Shown here: positions 38,687-47,426 of the stretch, piece after piece
Layout of the letters: every line of letters begins with the position of its first letter
Position numbering within the stretch: the first letter of the stretch is position 1
NCBI RefSeq assembly: GCF_001428075.1
Contig: NZ_LMSI01000020.1
Coordinates: 119,548 to 183,547, forward strand
Source of the DNA: Arthrobacter sp. Soil764
GTDB lineage: Bacteria > Actinomycetota > Actinomycetes > Actinomycetales > Micrococcaceae
DNA length: 64,000 nt
Direction: 5' to 3'
Program-made: the position numbers and the translations under genes
The notes under the pieces: model-generated
What the model was told of the DNA's origin: nothing
Database searches by the model: none
The model's input: the letters and a program-made list of their open reading frames with translations, nothing else

Positions 38687-39925
38687 GTGACCTACCCCGC
38701 AACAACCGGTGAATTCAGCGCTGCCTCCGGGCCGGACCCCCGCCACGAGCGGTCCGCCGTGATCGACCTGGACGCCATCCGGCACAACGTCCGCCGGCTC
38801 GCCGCCGCCGCTTCCCCCGCGAAAGTCATGGCCGTCGTCAAGGCGGATGCGTACGGGCATGGCGCCGTTCCCGTCGCCCGCGCAGCCCTGCAGGCCGGCG
38901 CGGCATGGCTCGGCGTGGCCCACATTTCCGAGGCCCTCGCACTGCGGGCCGCCGGCATCGACGCGCCGCTCCTCGCCTGGCTGCACACCACCGACAGCAA
39001 TTTCGGCGCTGCCGTGGCCGCCGGCGTGGACATTGGCTGCTCCGGGTGGGAGCTGGAACGCATCGTGGCTGCGGCCCGTGAACAGGAGCGCCCGGCACGG
39101 GTGCACCTCAAGGTGGACACCGGGCTGGGACGCAACGGAGCCACTCCCGAGGCCTGGGACCGCCTGGTGGGGGAGGCCGTGGAATACCAGGACCAGGGCC
39201 TGCTGCGCGTGGTGGGCATCTTCTCGCACCTGGCCGTGGCAGACGAGCCGGAGCGGCCCGAGACGGACGAACAGCTGGCCGCATTCAGGGAGGCGCTGGC
39301 CATTGCCGAGGACGCGGGCGTGGACCCCGAGGTCCGGCACCTGGCCAACACCCCCGCCACACTGTCCCGGCCGGACACCCACTTCGACCTGGTCAGGGTG
39401 GGCTTGGGCATCTACGGGCTTTCGCCGTTTGACGGGCAAACCTCCGCAGAGCTCGGGCTCCGCCCCGCCATGACGCTGCGCACCCTGGTGTCGCAATGCA
39501 AGGAAGTCCCCGAGGGCCAGGGCGTCTCCTACGGCCTGCATTACCGCACCCGGACAGCGAGCACCCTGGCCCTGATTCCCATGGGCTACGCCGACGGCGT
39601 CCCCCGGATTGCCTCCGGCGGGCCCGTCCGCGTGGGCGGGAAGACCTACCCGGTAGTGGGCCGAATCGCCATGGACCAGATGGTCATCGACCTTGGGCCG
39701 GAGGCATCCGGGGCCGCACTGCAGGGGACGGAAGCCGTGCTCTTTGGTGACGGTGCCGACGGCGGACCCACCGCGGAGGACTGGGCCCGCGCCGCCGGAA
39801 CCATCAACTATGAGATCGTGACCCGCATCAGCCCCCGTGTTCCGCGCCGCTTCATCAATGAGGACGAGCCGGCGCGCAACGGCCAGGGCCTGGTGGGCGT
39901 GCCCGGCGCAGCGGGGGCCGCATGA
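38687..39925 (+). CDS. alr: Alanine racemase
   Basis: PLP enzyme making D-alanine for peptidoglycan. 412 residues. The PLP lysine is in VMAVVKADAYGHGA (about 47-60); the second catalytic base Tyr is in GVSYGLHYRTR; MGYADGVPR is conserved. The GTG start has no ribosome-binding site but a TAGAAT hexamer 7 nt upstream. It overlaps tsaE by 4 nt. Extra residues at the N terminus (about 20) and C terminus (Gly/Ala-rich) are unremarkable. Confidence 0.96.
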   Translation: MTYPATTGEFSAASGPDPRHERSAVIDLDAIRHNVRRLAAAASPAKVMAVVKADAYGHGAVPVARAALQAGAAWLGVAHISEALALRAAGIDAPLLAWLHTTDSNFGAAVAAGVDIGCSGWELERIVAAAREQERPARVHLKVDTGLGRNGATPEAWDRLVGEAVEYQDQGLLRVVGIFSHLAVADEPERPETDEQLAAFREALAIAEDAGVDPEVRHLANTPATLSRPDTHFDLVRVGLGIYGLSPFDGQTSAELGLRPAMTLRTLVSQCKEVPEGQGVSYGLHYRTRTASTLALIPMGYADGVPRIASGGPVRVGGKTYPVVGRIAMDQMVIDLGPEASGAALQGTEAVLFGDGADGGPTAEDWARAAGTINYEIVTRISPRVPRRFINEDEPARNGQGLVGVPGAAGAA

Positions 39926-40554
39926 GCGCGCCTGAACAGTTGGCCGCCAACCAGGCCGCCAACTGGGAAAAGACGTTTACGGCGACGACGGCGGACCAGA
40001 CGCACGCGTTCGGCGCACGTTTGGCGGAGGTGCTGCAGGCCGGGGACCTGCTGGTGCTGTCCGGCGAGCTGGGTGCCGGAAAAACGACGTTCACCCAGGG
40101 CCTGGGCGAGGGCCTGGGTGTCCGCGCCGGCATCATCTCGCCCACGTTCGTCCTGGTCCGGATCCATCCCAACCTGCCCGACGGCCCGCGTCCCGGCGGC
40201 CCCGACCTGGTGCACGTGGACGCGTACCGGCTGGGTTCGGCGGCGGAGATCGACGATATCGACCTCGAAAATACGATGGATTCGTCCGTGACGGTGGTGG
40301 AGTGGGGGCATGAGCGGGTGGAGCACCTGAGCGACAGCCGGCTGGAGATCGACCTGCTGCGCGCCATCGGGCTTAGTACCGGGGCCCCAGGAGCCGCAAC
40401 CGGAACCCTTGACTTCGACGGCGAAGACACCGATGAGCCCCGCACCATCGTGATGCGCGGGTACGGGCCGCGGTGGGCAGCTGCCCCGGAACTGGGCGGC
40501 CCGGAATTGGGCGGGCCCGACCTGGGTGCGCCGGGAGGAAACGTCCCATGCTGA
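39922..40554 (+). CDS. tsaE: tRNA threonylcarbamoyladenosine ATPase TsaE
   Basis: ATPase of the TsaB-TsaD-TsaE complex that forms t6A37 in ANN-decoding tRNAs. 210 residues. Walker A LSGELGAGKTTFTQGLGEGLG (from about 46), switch region IISPTFVLV, VHVDAYRL and VVEWGHERV. Two C-terminal inserts make it longer than the usual 150: an acidic segment (DFDGEDTDEP) and a short Gly/Pro repeat (ELGGPELGGPDLGAPGG). The ATG overlaps the alr stop. Confidence 0.93.
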   Translation: MSAPEQLAANQAANWEKTFTATTADQTHAFGARLAEVLQAGDLLVLSGELGAGKTTFTQGLGEGLGVRAGIISPTFVLVRIHPNLPDGPRPGGPDLVHVDAYRLGSAAEIDDIDLENTMDSSVTVVEWGHERVEHLSDSRLEIDLLRAIGLSTGAPGAATGTLDFDGEDTDEPRTIVMRGYGPRWAAAPELGGPELGGPDLGAPGGNVPC

Positions 40555-41219
40555 TCCTCGCGATTGACACTTCCGCGGTGGCCAGCGCGGCGCTGCTGTC
40601 CAATGAAGCCCCTGAAGGCGTGCTGGCCAGCTTCGCCACTGAGGACACCCGCAGCCATGCGGAGGTCCTCGCGCCGGGCATCCACGCCATGCTGGCGGAC
40701 GCCGGCGTCACCGGGCAGGACATCGATGCGCTGGTGGTGGGGGTAGGTCCCGGCCCCTTCACCGGGCTGCGTTCAGGCATTGCCACGGCACGGACACTCG
40801 CCTTTGTCTGGGGCAAGCCCCTGCACGGACTGATGAGCCTGGACGCGGTGGCGCTGGAGGTGGCCGAATCCACGGCCGCGGTCCCGGAGTTCCTGGTGGT
40901 GACCGATGCCCGCCGGAAAGAGGTCTACTGGGCCCGCTACAGCCTGGACGACGGCCAGTTGCCGAAGCTGGAGGACGGCCCGCATGTCGGATTCGCCGCT
41001 GACCTGCCGGACCTGCCCGCATTCGGCGCCGGTGCCGGGCTCTACGAAGACGTCCTGCAGGCCCATCCGGAGTTCGCCGCGGAGCAGCCTGACGCGCTGT
41101 ACCTTGGCCAGTTCGCCCTGGCCAGGCTGGCTGCGGGGGATACCCTGCCGGACACCACACCCCTGTACCTGCGCGAATCCGATGCCCAGGTTCCCGGACC
41201 ACGGAAGCGGGCACTGTGA
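40548..41219 (+). CDS. tsaB: tRNA threonylcarbamoyladenosine protein TsaB
   Basis: Non-catalytic ASKHA-fold partner of TsaD. 223 residues from ATG 40548, with GGGAGGAA upstream. The N terminus MLILAIDTSAVASAALL and GVGPGPFTGLRSGIATARTLAF (about 64-85) are family hallmarks. The start overlaps the tsaE stop by 7 nt and the stop overlaps the rimI GTG by 4 nt. Confidence 0.94.
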   Translation: MLILAIDTSAVASAALLSNEAPEGVLASFATEDTRSHAEVLAPGIHAMLADAGVTGQDIDALVVGVGPGPFTGLRSGIATARTLAFVWGKPLHGLMSLDAVALEVAESTAAVPEFLVVTDARRKEVYWARYSLDDGQLPKLEDGPHVGFAADLPDLPAFGAGAGLYEDVLQAHPEFAAEQPDALYLGQFALARLAAGDTLPDTTPLYLRESDAQVPGPRKRAL

Positions 41220-41734
41220 GTACCCACCCGGCACCCCGCATGGCAGGTGTCACCGTCCGCGACATGACCCTGGATGATGTGCCCGGCGTCGGCGCGCTGG
41301 AGCAGCAGCTGTTCCCGATTGACGCCTGGCCCGTGCACATGTTCATCGACGAACTCTCCCAGCCGGAGACCCGCCGCTACCTCGTGGCGGAGACCAGCGA
41401 CGGCATTGTGGGCTATGCCGGGCTGATGTGCATCGAGCCCATCGCGGACATCCAGACCATCGCCGTCGTCCCTGACTATGAGGGGCGCGGCATTGGCAGC
41501 ACCCTGCTCAGGCAACTGATCGGGGAGGCCAGGCACCGCGGTGCGGCCGACGTCCTGCTCGAAGTCCGTGCCGACAACCCGCGGGCGCAGCAGCTGTACG
41601 TGCGGTTCGGTTTCGAGCAGATCCACATCCGGCCCCGCTACTACCGCGACGGGGTGGACGCCCTGATCATGCGGCTCCAGCTCGCCGAACCCGACACTGA
41701 TGGCCAACACGCAACGGAGGAAGGCCAGCCATGA
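41216..41734 (+). CDS. rimI: Ribosomal protein S18-alanine N-acetyltransferase (RimI-like)
   Basis: GNAT-fold acetyltransferase, 172 residues. Acetyl-CoA motif A is [24 protein letters not shown] (about 80-103), and motif B is [20 protein letters not shown]. The position between tsaB and tsaD is the usual actinobacterial place for rimI. The GTG start overlaps the tsaB stop. Target assignment (S18) rests on family and context, not on visible residues. Confidence 0.88.
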   Translation: MSTHPAPRMAGVTVRDMTLDDVPGVGALEQQLFPIDAWPVHMFIDELSQPETRRYLVAETSDGIVGYAGLMCIEPIADIQTIAVVPDYEGRGIGSTLLRQLIGEARHRGAADVLLEVRADNPRAQQLYVRFGFEQIHIRPRYYRDGVDALIMRLQLAEPDTDGQHATEEGQP

Positions 41735-42822
41735 ACCGCTCACAGCCCCTGGTGCTGGGCATCGAATCATCCTGCGACGAAACCGGCGTCGGCATCGTCC
41801 GCGGCACCACCCTCCTCACCAACACCGTCTCTTCCTCCATGGACGAGCACGTCCGGTTCGGCGGCGTCATTCCCGAGATCGCTTCGCGTGCCCACCTGGA
41901 CGCGTTCGTCCCCACCCTGGAGCAGGCACTGGCAGACGCCGGTGTGGGCCTTGACGAGGTGGACGCCATCGCCGTGACGTCCGGGCCCGGGCTGGCCGGC
42001 GCACTGATGGTGGGCGTATGCGCCGCCAAGGCGCTCGCCGTCGCCACCGGCAAGCCGCTGTACGCCATCAACCACCTGGTGGCGCACGTGGGCGTGGGAC
42101 TGCTGGATGACCGTGCCAGCGGCCGGAAGCAGGAGCTGCCGGAGAACCTGGGCGCCCTGCTGGTGTCCGGCGGACACACCGAAATCCTGCGGATCAGCAG
42201 CATCACCCGCGACGTGGAGCTCCTGGGCTCCACCATCGATGACGCCGCCGGCGAGGCCTACGACAAAGTGGCACGCATCCTGGGCCTCGGTTACCCGGGC
42301 GGCCCCGCCATCGACAAGGTGGCCCGCGGGGGCAACCCCAAGGCCATCCGCTTTCCCCGCGGCCTCACCCAGCCCAAGTACATGGGCACGGCGGAGGAGC
42401 CTGGGCCGCACCGGTATGACTGGTCCTTCAGCGGCCTCAAGACGGCGGTGGCCCGGTGCGTGGAGCAGTTCGAGGCCCGTGGGGAGGAGATCCCGGTGGC
42501 TGACATCGCGGCCGCCTTCCAGGAAGCCGTGGTGGACGTGATTTCATCCAAGGCGGTGCTGGCCTGCCGTGAGCACGGCATCCGGGATGTCCTGCTGGGC
42601 GGCGGGGTGGCCGCGAACTCACGCCTGCGCGAACTGACCGGGCAGCGCTGCGCCTCCGCCGGCATCCGGCTGCACGTGCCGCCCCTGGACCTCTGCACGG
42701 ACAACGGCGCCATGGTGGCGGCCCTTGGCGCGCAGCTGGTGATGGCCGGCGTGGAACCCAGCGGAATCGGCTTCGCCCCGGACTCGTCCATGCCGGTCAC
42801 CTCGGTATCTCTCCCGGCGTGA
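41731..42822 (+). CDS. tsaD: tRNA N6-adenosine threonylcarbamoyltransferase TsaD
   Basis: Catalytic subunit of t6A synthesis. 363 residues. [15 protein letters not shown] at the N terminus; the metal-binding HxxxH is [10 protein letters not shown] (about 111-120), where HLEGH or HMEGH is more common; [10 protein letters not shown], the nucleotide-binding [20 protein letters not shown] and the C-terminal [14 protein letters not shown] and CTDNGAMVA are intact. Last gene of the five-gene operon. A structured non-coding stretch follows. Confidence 0.96.
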   Translation: MNRSQPLVLGIESSCDETGVGIVRGTTLLTNTVSSSMDEHVRFGGVIPEIASRAHLDAFVPTLEQALADAGVGLDEVDAIAVTSGPGLAGALMVGVCAAKALAVATGKPLYAINHLVAHVGVGLLDDRASGRKQELPENLGALLVSGGHTEILRISSITRDVELLGSTIDDAAGEAYDKVARILGLGYPGGPAIDKVARGGNPKAIRFPRGLTQPKYMGTAEEPGPHRYDWSFSGLKTAVARCVEQFEARGEEIPVADIAAAFQEAVVDVISSKAVLACREHGIRDVLLGGGVAANSRLRELTGQRCASAGIRLHVPPLDLCTDNGAMVAALGAQLVMAGVEPSGIGFAPDSSMPVTSVSLPA

Positions 42823-42998
42823 CGCCAGTAGGCCCGGCGGCAGTAGGCCCGCCCAACCCGTCGCGGGGCACTTTGGGAGCGTCGCCGTCGTACATCACGA
42901 CGGCGGCCGGCGTGTCCGTGTCGAAGTGCCCCGTTTCGGAGGGGGCACGTCAGCCAAGGGGGCACGTCAGCCAAGGGGGCACGTGAGGCGGGGCCGTC
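42823..42998. repeat. Structured intergenic region: nested inverted repeats and a 17-bp tandem repeat
   Basis: Between tsaD (+) and a convergent ligase gene. CAGTAGGCCCG occurs at 42826 and 42841. CGGGGCACTT (42864-42873) pairs with AAGTGCCCCG (42924-42933) and encloses an inner hairpin GCCGTCGT/ACGACGGC (42884-42891 with 42897-42904). A 17-bp unit GGGGGCACGTCAGCCAA is repeated at 42941 and 42958, with a partial third copy at 42975. It could act as a bidirectional terminator. No gene seen. Confidence 0.8.
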
Positions 42999-44150
42999 TC
43001 AAGCGGTGGGGCCGTTCCGCATCTGCTTGACCAGGTCCAGGACCACGGCCTGGAGATTCCCGCCGTTCTCCGCGGCAACGCGGCGCTGCCGCTGGTACCC
43101 GGCGCCGCGGCGGATGATTTTCTCGACGTCGGCGAGCTCGTCCAGGCAGTGAAGCTTGGCCGCGACGGGCTCCAGCCGGTTCAGCGTCTCCAGCAGGTGC
43201 TCGGTGACCAGCTGCTCCCGGCCCGCGGCGTCAAGGATGATGATGGCGTCCATGCCGTAGCGGGCGGCGCGCCACTTGTTCTCCTGCACGTGCCACGGCG
43301 GCATGGTGGGAATGGTGCCGCCGTTGTCCAGGGTGGTGGAGAACTCGTCCACCAGGCACTGGGTGAGGGCCGCGATGGCGCCCACTTCCTCCAGCGTGGC
43401 CAGGCCGTCGCAGATGCGCATCTCGATGGTCCCGAGCGCAGGCACCGGCCGGATGTCCCAGCGGATCTCCGAGATGGTGTCGATGACGCCGGTGGTGGTC
43501 ATGTCCTGCACGTAGGACTCGTATTCCTCCCAGGACTTGAACTGGAAGGGCAGGCCCGCCGTGGGAAGCTGCTGGAACATCAGCGCGCGCTGGGAGGCGT
43601 AGCCGGTGTCCTCGCCGCCCCAGAACGGGCTGGACGCGGAGAGCGCCTGGAAGTGCGGGAAGTAGTTGACCAGGCCGTCCAGGACGGGCAGTGCCTTGTC
43701 CCGGCGGTCCAGGCCCACGTGCACGTGGACGCCGTAAATGACCATCTGCCGGCCCCACCACTGGGTGCGGTCGATCAGTTTGGCGTACCGCGCCTTGTCC
43801 GTCACCGGCTGCAGCTGCGGCGGGCTGAACGGGTGGCTGCCGGCGCAGAACAGCTCCACGCCCATGGGATCGGTGATTTCACGGACGGCAGCGACGGACC
43901 GGCTAAGGTCCTCCTTGGCCTCGGCCGCTGTCTCGCAGATGCCGGTAACCAGTTCCACCGTATTCAGCAGCAGTTCCTGCTTGATGTGCGGATGTTCGTC
44001 GTCTTCGTTGAGTTCCGGGTGGCGCGACGCCACGCCGCGGAGCACCTGGTTGGCCACGGACGCGAGCTCGCCCGTCTTTCCGTCCACCAGGGCAAGCTCC
44101 CACTCAACACCGAGGGTTGACTGCCTCGATGACGCGAAGTCGATCTTCAC
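42999..44150 (-). CDS. Carboxylate-amine ligase, GCS2 (YbdK) family
   Basis: Putative ATP-dependent glutamate-cysteine ligase type 2, 383 residues. Family motifs are STLGVEWELALVD with the conserved Glu, HPHIKQELLLNTVELVTG, YGVHVHVGLDRRDKA and TIEMRICDGLATLEE. The GTG start has AAGGA 7 nt upstream. Members are annotated as gamma-glutamylcysteine synthetases, yet this organism carries mycothiol genes, so a glutathione role is doubtful; another amino-acid conjugate is possible. Confidence 0.85.
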   Translation of the reverse strand: MKIDFASSRQSTLGVEWELALVDGKTGELASVANQVLRGVASRHPELNEDDEHPHIKQELLLNTVELVTGICETAAEAKEDLSRSVAAVREITDPMGVELFCAGSHPFSPPQLQPVTDKARYAKLIDRTQWWGRQMVIYGVHVHVGLDRRDKALPVLDGLVNYFPHFQALSASSPFWGGEDTGYASQRALMFQQLPTAGLPFQFKSWEEYESYVQDMTTTGVIDTISEIRWDIRPVPALGTIEMRICDGLATLEEVGAIAALTQCLVDEFSTTLDNGGTIPTMPPWHVQENKWRAARYGMDAIIILDAAGREQLVTEHLLETLNRLEPVAAKLHCLDELADVEKIIRRGAGYQRQRRVAAENGGNLQAVVLDLVKQMRNGPTA

Positions 44151-44240
44151 ACGTTTCCTTACTGTCCGGTTTGCCGCTGGCTGATGCCGCTCACAGGCTG
44201 CGCCGGCTGGCGAACGGGTGGTTCAAGTCTAGTGCAGGGG

Positions 44241-44246
44241 TAGCAT
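44241..44246 (+). promoter_or_regulatory. Predicted -10 of leaderless GH3 lipoprotein mRNA
   Basis: TAGCAT followed by 7 nt and the ATG at 44254. Confidence 0.65.
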
Positions 44247-44253
44247 CGTATTG

Positions 44254-45987
44254 ATGGCCCCGTTCCCCACGCGTCACAGCGCCGCCAAAACCAGTCCCGC
44301 CAAAACCTTCCCCCTCTTCCTGGCCCTGTCGGCCCTGGCACTGGCCTCCTGCACCGCCTCGCCAAACCCGGCTCCGCCGTCGTCCCCGGCGTCGCCCACT
44401 ACTGCGTCCCCTTCCGCATCAGCAAGTACGACGACGGCGCCTCCCACCGCTTCTGCCTCACCTGACCCAGGCTCCCGCCCGCTTGGGTGGGGCCCGGAGC
44501 AGCGCGACCAGGACGCCGCGGCAGCCGCTGTCAAAGCCATGTCGCCGGAGCAGAAGGCCGGGCAGGTGCTGCTCCCGTTCTTCAAGGGCAGCCAGGTGGA
44601 GGCGCACGCCGCGCTGATCCAGCGCCTGCACCTGGCCGGGTCCATCATCATGGGCGACAACGTGCCGCGCGACCCGCAGGGGAAGGTGGATGTAGCTGCC
44701 ATGGGTGCCGTGAACCAGCGGCTGCAGCAGGCCGTGGCCGCTGACGGCCGACGCTGGCCGGGAATCATCGGCGTGGACCAGGAAGGCGGCGCCGTGGCAC
44801 GCCTGGGCCAGCCGCTGACCGAATGGCCCACGCCCATGAGCTACGGTGCGGCCGGCAGTCTGGCCCTGACCCGGGAAGCGGGAAAGGGTTTGGCCGGCGA
44901 GCTGGTGCCGCTGGGCTTCGACCTCGACTTCGCGCCGGACACGGACGTGACGGTCGGGCCCACCGACCCCACCATCGGCGCGCGCTCCATGTCCGCCGAT
45001 CCGGCTGCCGCTGCCGCCCACGGAGTTGCCTTCTCCCAGGGCATGCTGGACGCCGGTGTGCTCCCCACCGTCAAGCACTTTCCCGGACATGGCTCGGTGA
45101 CAACCGACTCCCACCTCAGCCTCCCGGTACAGCCGGCCGGCATTGACGAACTCCGCGCCCGGGACTGGAAACCCTTCCAGGCAGCCGTGTCCGCGGGTCT
45201 GCCCATCGTCATGACCGGCCACATCGCCGTGCCTGCGCTGGAACCCGGAGTGCCGTCGTCGCTCTCTGCACCGAGCTACGCCGCGATGCGGGACCTGGGC
45301 TTCAAAGGCGTGGCCGTGACGGATGCCCTCAACATGGGGGCCGTGGACAACCAGTACCCCGCCGGCGCTGCCGCAGTGAAGGCCCTGGGAGCCGGCGCCG
45401 ACCTGCTGCTGATGCCCGCGGACGTGGAACAGGCGCACGCAGCCATCCTCCAGGCCCTGGCCGCCGGGACCCTTCCCGGCGCCCGGCTCGATGAGGCTGC
45501 GCAGCGGGTGGCCACCATGATGATCTGGCATGCCCGGACCACGGCGGCCGCCGGAACGGCGGAGGCAGGTGCCCCCGCCGGAAGCGGTGCTGCGTTGTCG
45601 GCCCGGGTGTCAGCGTCGGCCCTTACGGTTGTCTCCGGCCCGTGCAGCGGCCCGCTTGTTCCCGGTGCTGTACGTGTTACCGGCGGGGGACCGGGGGACC
45701 GGGAGCGCTTCGAAGCAGCCGCGGCCCGCGCCGGCCTGGCGGTTGGATCAGGTCCGCTGGTGAATTTGATCGGCCTCGGCGGGAAGGCGGCGGGCGGGGA
45801 CATCGCCGTGGCCCTCGATGCCCCCTGGCCGCTCCAGAACTCCACGGCCCCGGTAAAGCTGGCGCTGTACGGCCGCACTGACGCTGCCTTCGACGCCTTG
45901 GCCGCCGTGCTGGCAGGAAAGGCGCCGGCTCCCGGGAAGCTGCCCGCCGCCGTCGGGCCCTTTCCTGCGGGAACCGGCTGCCCCTGA
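44254..45987 (+). CDS. GH3 beta-N-acetylhexosaminidase-like lipoprotein
   Basis: Exported glycoside hydrolase probably acting on peptidoglycan GlcNAc residues (NagZ-like). 577 residues. Signal segment with lipobox LASC (Cys about 33), a Ser/Thr/Pro/Ala linker to about 75, then the GH3 barrel: IIGVDQEGGAVARLG, the NagZ catalytic loop VKHFPGHGSVTTDSHLSLP and the nucleophile Asp in VAVTDALNMGAV. A C-terminal domain of about 150 residues follows the barrel. Start ATG 44254 rather than the preceding TTG. Its stop lies at the edge of the palindrome split by the IS110 element. Confidence 0.9.
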   Translation: MAPFPTRHSAAKTSPAKTFPLFLALSALALASCTASPNPAPPSSPASPTTASPSASASTTTAPPTASASPDPGSRPLGWGPEQRDQDAAAAAVKAMSPEQKAGQVLLPFFKGSQVEAHAALIQRLHLAGSIIMGDNVPRDPQGKVDVAAMGAVNQRLQQAVAADGRRWPGIIGVDQEGGAVARLGQPLTEWPTPMSYGAAGSLALTREAGKGLAGELVPLGFDLDFAPDTDVTVGPTDPTIGARSMSADPAAAAAHGVAFSQGMLDAGVLPTVKHFPGHGSVTTDSHLSLPVQPAGIDELRARDWKPFQAAVSAGLPIVMTGHIAVPALEPGVPSSLSAPSYAAMRDLGFKGVAVTDALNMGAVDNQYPAGAAAVKALGAGADLLLMPADVEQAHAAILQALAAGTLPGARLDEAAQRVATMMIWHARTTAAAGTAEAGAPAGSGAALSARVSASALTVVSGPCSGPLVPGAVRVTGGGPGDRERFEAAAARAGLAVGSGPLVNLIGLGGKAAGGDIAVALDAPWPLQNSTAPVKLALYGRTDAAFDALAAVLAGKAPAPGKLPAAVGPFPAGTGCP

Positions 45988-46033
45988 CTCCCAAGTAAGT
46001 AGCGCTAAGTGTCGTTTTCACCGCTCAAAACGA
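45988..46033. repeat. Left part of a split REP-like palindrome
   Basis: Left arm 45988-46018 (31 nt), loop CACCGCTC, then the first 7 nt of the right arm (46027-46033). The rest of the right arm is at 47427-47450, beyond the IS110 element. Rejoined, the arms pair at 27 of 31 positions. It starts directly after the GH3 stop codon and probably served as its terminator. Confidence 0.75.
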
Positions 46034-46079
46034 CTGTGAGGATTGGGGTGGCTGGTCTGGGACTGGCTGGCAGAGTTGG

Positions 46080-46270
46080 TACTGGCCGTTCCGCGCTGTG
46101 GTCGTGACTCACAAAACGATTGGCCCCCGGTTGGGGTGTCCTGTAAGTGACTTGTCCGTCTATGGCGTGGGCCGGCCGGTACCTTCCCGGCCCACTTTGG
46201 TGACTTGATCAGAAGGTTGTCCGCCCCTAGAGGGCGTGGCTCGTCACAGTGCTGTTCCGAAGTGACCTCT
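46080..46270 (+). ncRNA. Putative IS110 bridge RNA
   Basis: Two loop-like segments in the non-coding left end. Target loop: CAAAACGA (46112-46119) equals the left target flank 46026-46033; TAAGTG (46144-46149) is complementary to the right flank CACTTA at 47427; a CCCC/GGGG hairpin lies between. Donor loop: AGAAGG (46211-46216) equals the element's right end at 47419; TCACAG (46244-46249) is complementary to its left end CTGTGA at 46034; a CGCCC/GGGCG hairpin lies between, and a stem 46199-46206/46260-46267 encloses it. A 9-bp stem (46167-46175/46187-46195) separates the two loops. RNA ends are estimates. Confidence 0.7.
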
Positions 46271-46339
46271 ACCCGGGCTGGTACCGGCCGCGCGCGGCCC
46301 TGACCATATCCACGAAGTAGAGGAAGTGCCAGAACCGCT

Positions 46340-47410
46340 ATGTCTATCGTTGCTCATTCCTACCCATTTGTCGTGGGAGTCGATACCCACGCGAAAAAAC
46401 ATGTCTTCGCCATCATCAATACCGCCACCGGCTCGCTGCTTCAGAGCCGGGATTTCCCCACTACCAGCACCGGTATCAATCGGGCCATCGCCTGGGTGGC
46501 CCGCCTCACCTGCGCTGACCTGGCTGCTCTGTGGGTGATCGAGGGCGCCGCGTCCTACGGCGCGCTGCTGGCCGGAGCCGTCGGCGCCGCCGGCTATCCC
46601 GTCGTCGAAGCCGCACGCATGGATGCCCGGACCCACCACGGGGTCGGCAAGTCCGATTCATTGGACGCGCACCGGATCGCCGCCGCCGTCCTGCCACTGG
46701 ATGAGCAGCAGCTGCGCCGGCCCCGACTCAATGAAGGCGTACGCGCAGGCCTGCGCATTCTTATCAGCGCCCGTGAGTCCATGACCACGGACCGCACCCG
46801 GGCCGTGAATGCGCTCACCGCGCTCCTCAGAGTGAACGATCTTGGCCTTGACGCCCGCAAACCCCTCACCGGCTCCCAGATCACCGAGGTATCCCGGTGG
46901 CGGGCACGGGACGAACCACTAGCCATCTCGATTGCCCGCTCCGAAGTGGTCCGGCTCGCCAACCACATCAGCAAGCTCGACGCGGAGATCAAAACCAACA
47001 ACGGCCAGATCACCGAACTGGTCCAAATCAGCGAAGCCGCGCCACTGCTGCAGGAAAACGGCTTCGGCCCCGTCACGGCCGCCATCTGCCTCACTGCCTG
47101 GTCCCACCAGGGGCGGGTCCGCTCGGAGGCCGCCTTCGCCTCCCTGGCTGGAGTCAGCCCAATCCCGGCATCCTCCGGAAACACTGTCCGGCACAGACTC
47201 AACCGCGGCGGCGACAGAACCTTGAACAGGGCTCTTCACATGGCCGCCGTCAGCAGGATGACATTCGACGCCGCAACCACTGCCTACGTCGAGAAACGAC
47301 AAGCCGAAGGACGGACCAAAAGGGAGATTCGCCGGTGCGTGAAACGCTATCTCGCCCGGCGCATCTACCGAACCCTCAACGCGGCAAAACTGGACCCCTG
47401 CACGGTTTGA
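46340..47410 (+). CDS. IS110-family transposase (DEDD recombinase)
   Basis: 356 residues, apparently intact. The N-terminal RuvC-like DEDD domain shows GVDTHAKKHVFAI (first Asp), WVIEGAASYG (Glu) and GKSDSLDAHRIAA (two Asp). The C-terminal transposase_20 domain has NGFGPVTAAICLTAW and the serine region LAGVSPIPASSGNT followed by RLNRGGDRTLNRALHMAA. A coiled-coil-like helix lies at about 210-235. In this family the protein recombines DNA guided by a bridge RNA. GAGGAAG lies about 13 nt before the ATG. Confidence 0.95.
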   Translation: MSIVAHSYPFVVGVDTHAKKHVFAIINTATGSLLQSRDFPTTSTGINRAIAWVARLTCADLAALWVIEGAASYGALLAGAVGAAGYPVVEAARMDARTHHGVGKSDSLDAHRIAAAVLPLDEQQLRRPRLNEGVRAGLRILISARESMTTDRTRAVNALTALLRVNDLGLDARKPLTGSQITEVSRWRARDEPLAISIARSEVVRLANHISKLDAEIKTNNGQITELVQISEAAPLLQENGFGPVTAAICLTAWSHQGRVRSEAAFASLAGVSPIPASSGNTVRHRLNRGGDRTLNRALHMAAVSRMTFDAATTAYVEKRQAEGRTKREIRRCVKRYLARRIYRTLNAAKLDPCTV

Positions 47411-47426
47411 CGAACTATAGAAGGGT

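Larger units (their letters stand above)
46034..47426 (+). mobile_element. IS110-family insertion sequence
   Basis: 1,393-bp element with one transposase gene and a long 5' non-coding end, the layout of the IS110 group. Boundaries come from the split palindrome and from guide matches in the putative bridge RNA. The left end begins CTGTGAGG and the right end finishes AGAAGGGT. No terminal inverted repeats, as usual for the group. The 1-nt overlap C at both junctions leaves an uncertainty of 1-2 nt. Confidence 0.8.

Noticed and set aside
42941..42990. Short tandem repeats as a coding or CRISPR-like repeat
   Set aside because: Only two full copies of a 17-bp unit in a gap without open frames; reported as an intergenic repeat instead.
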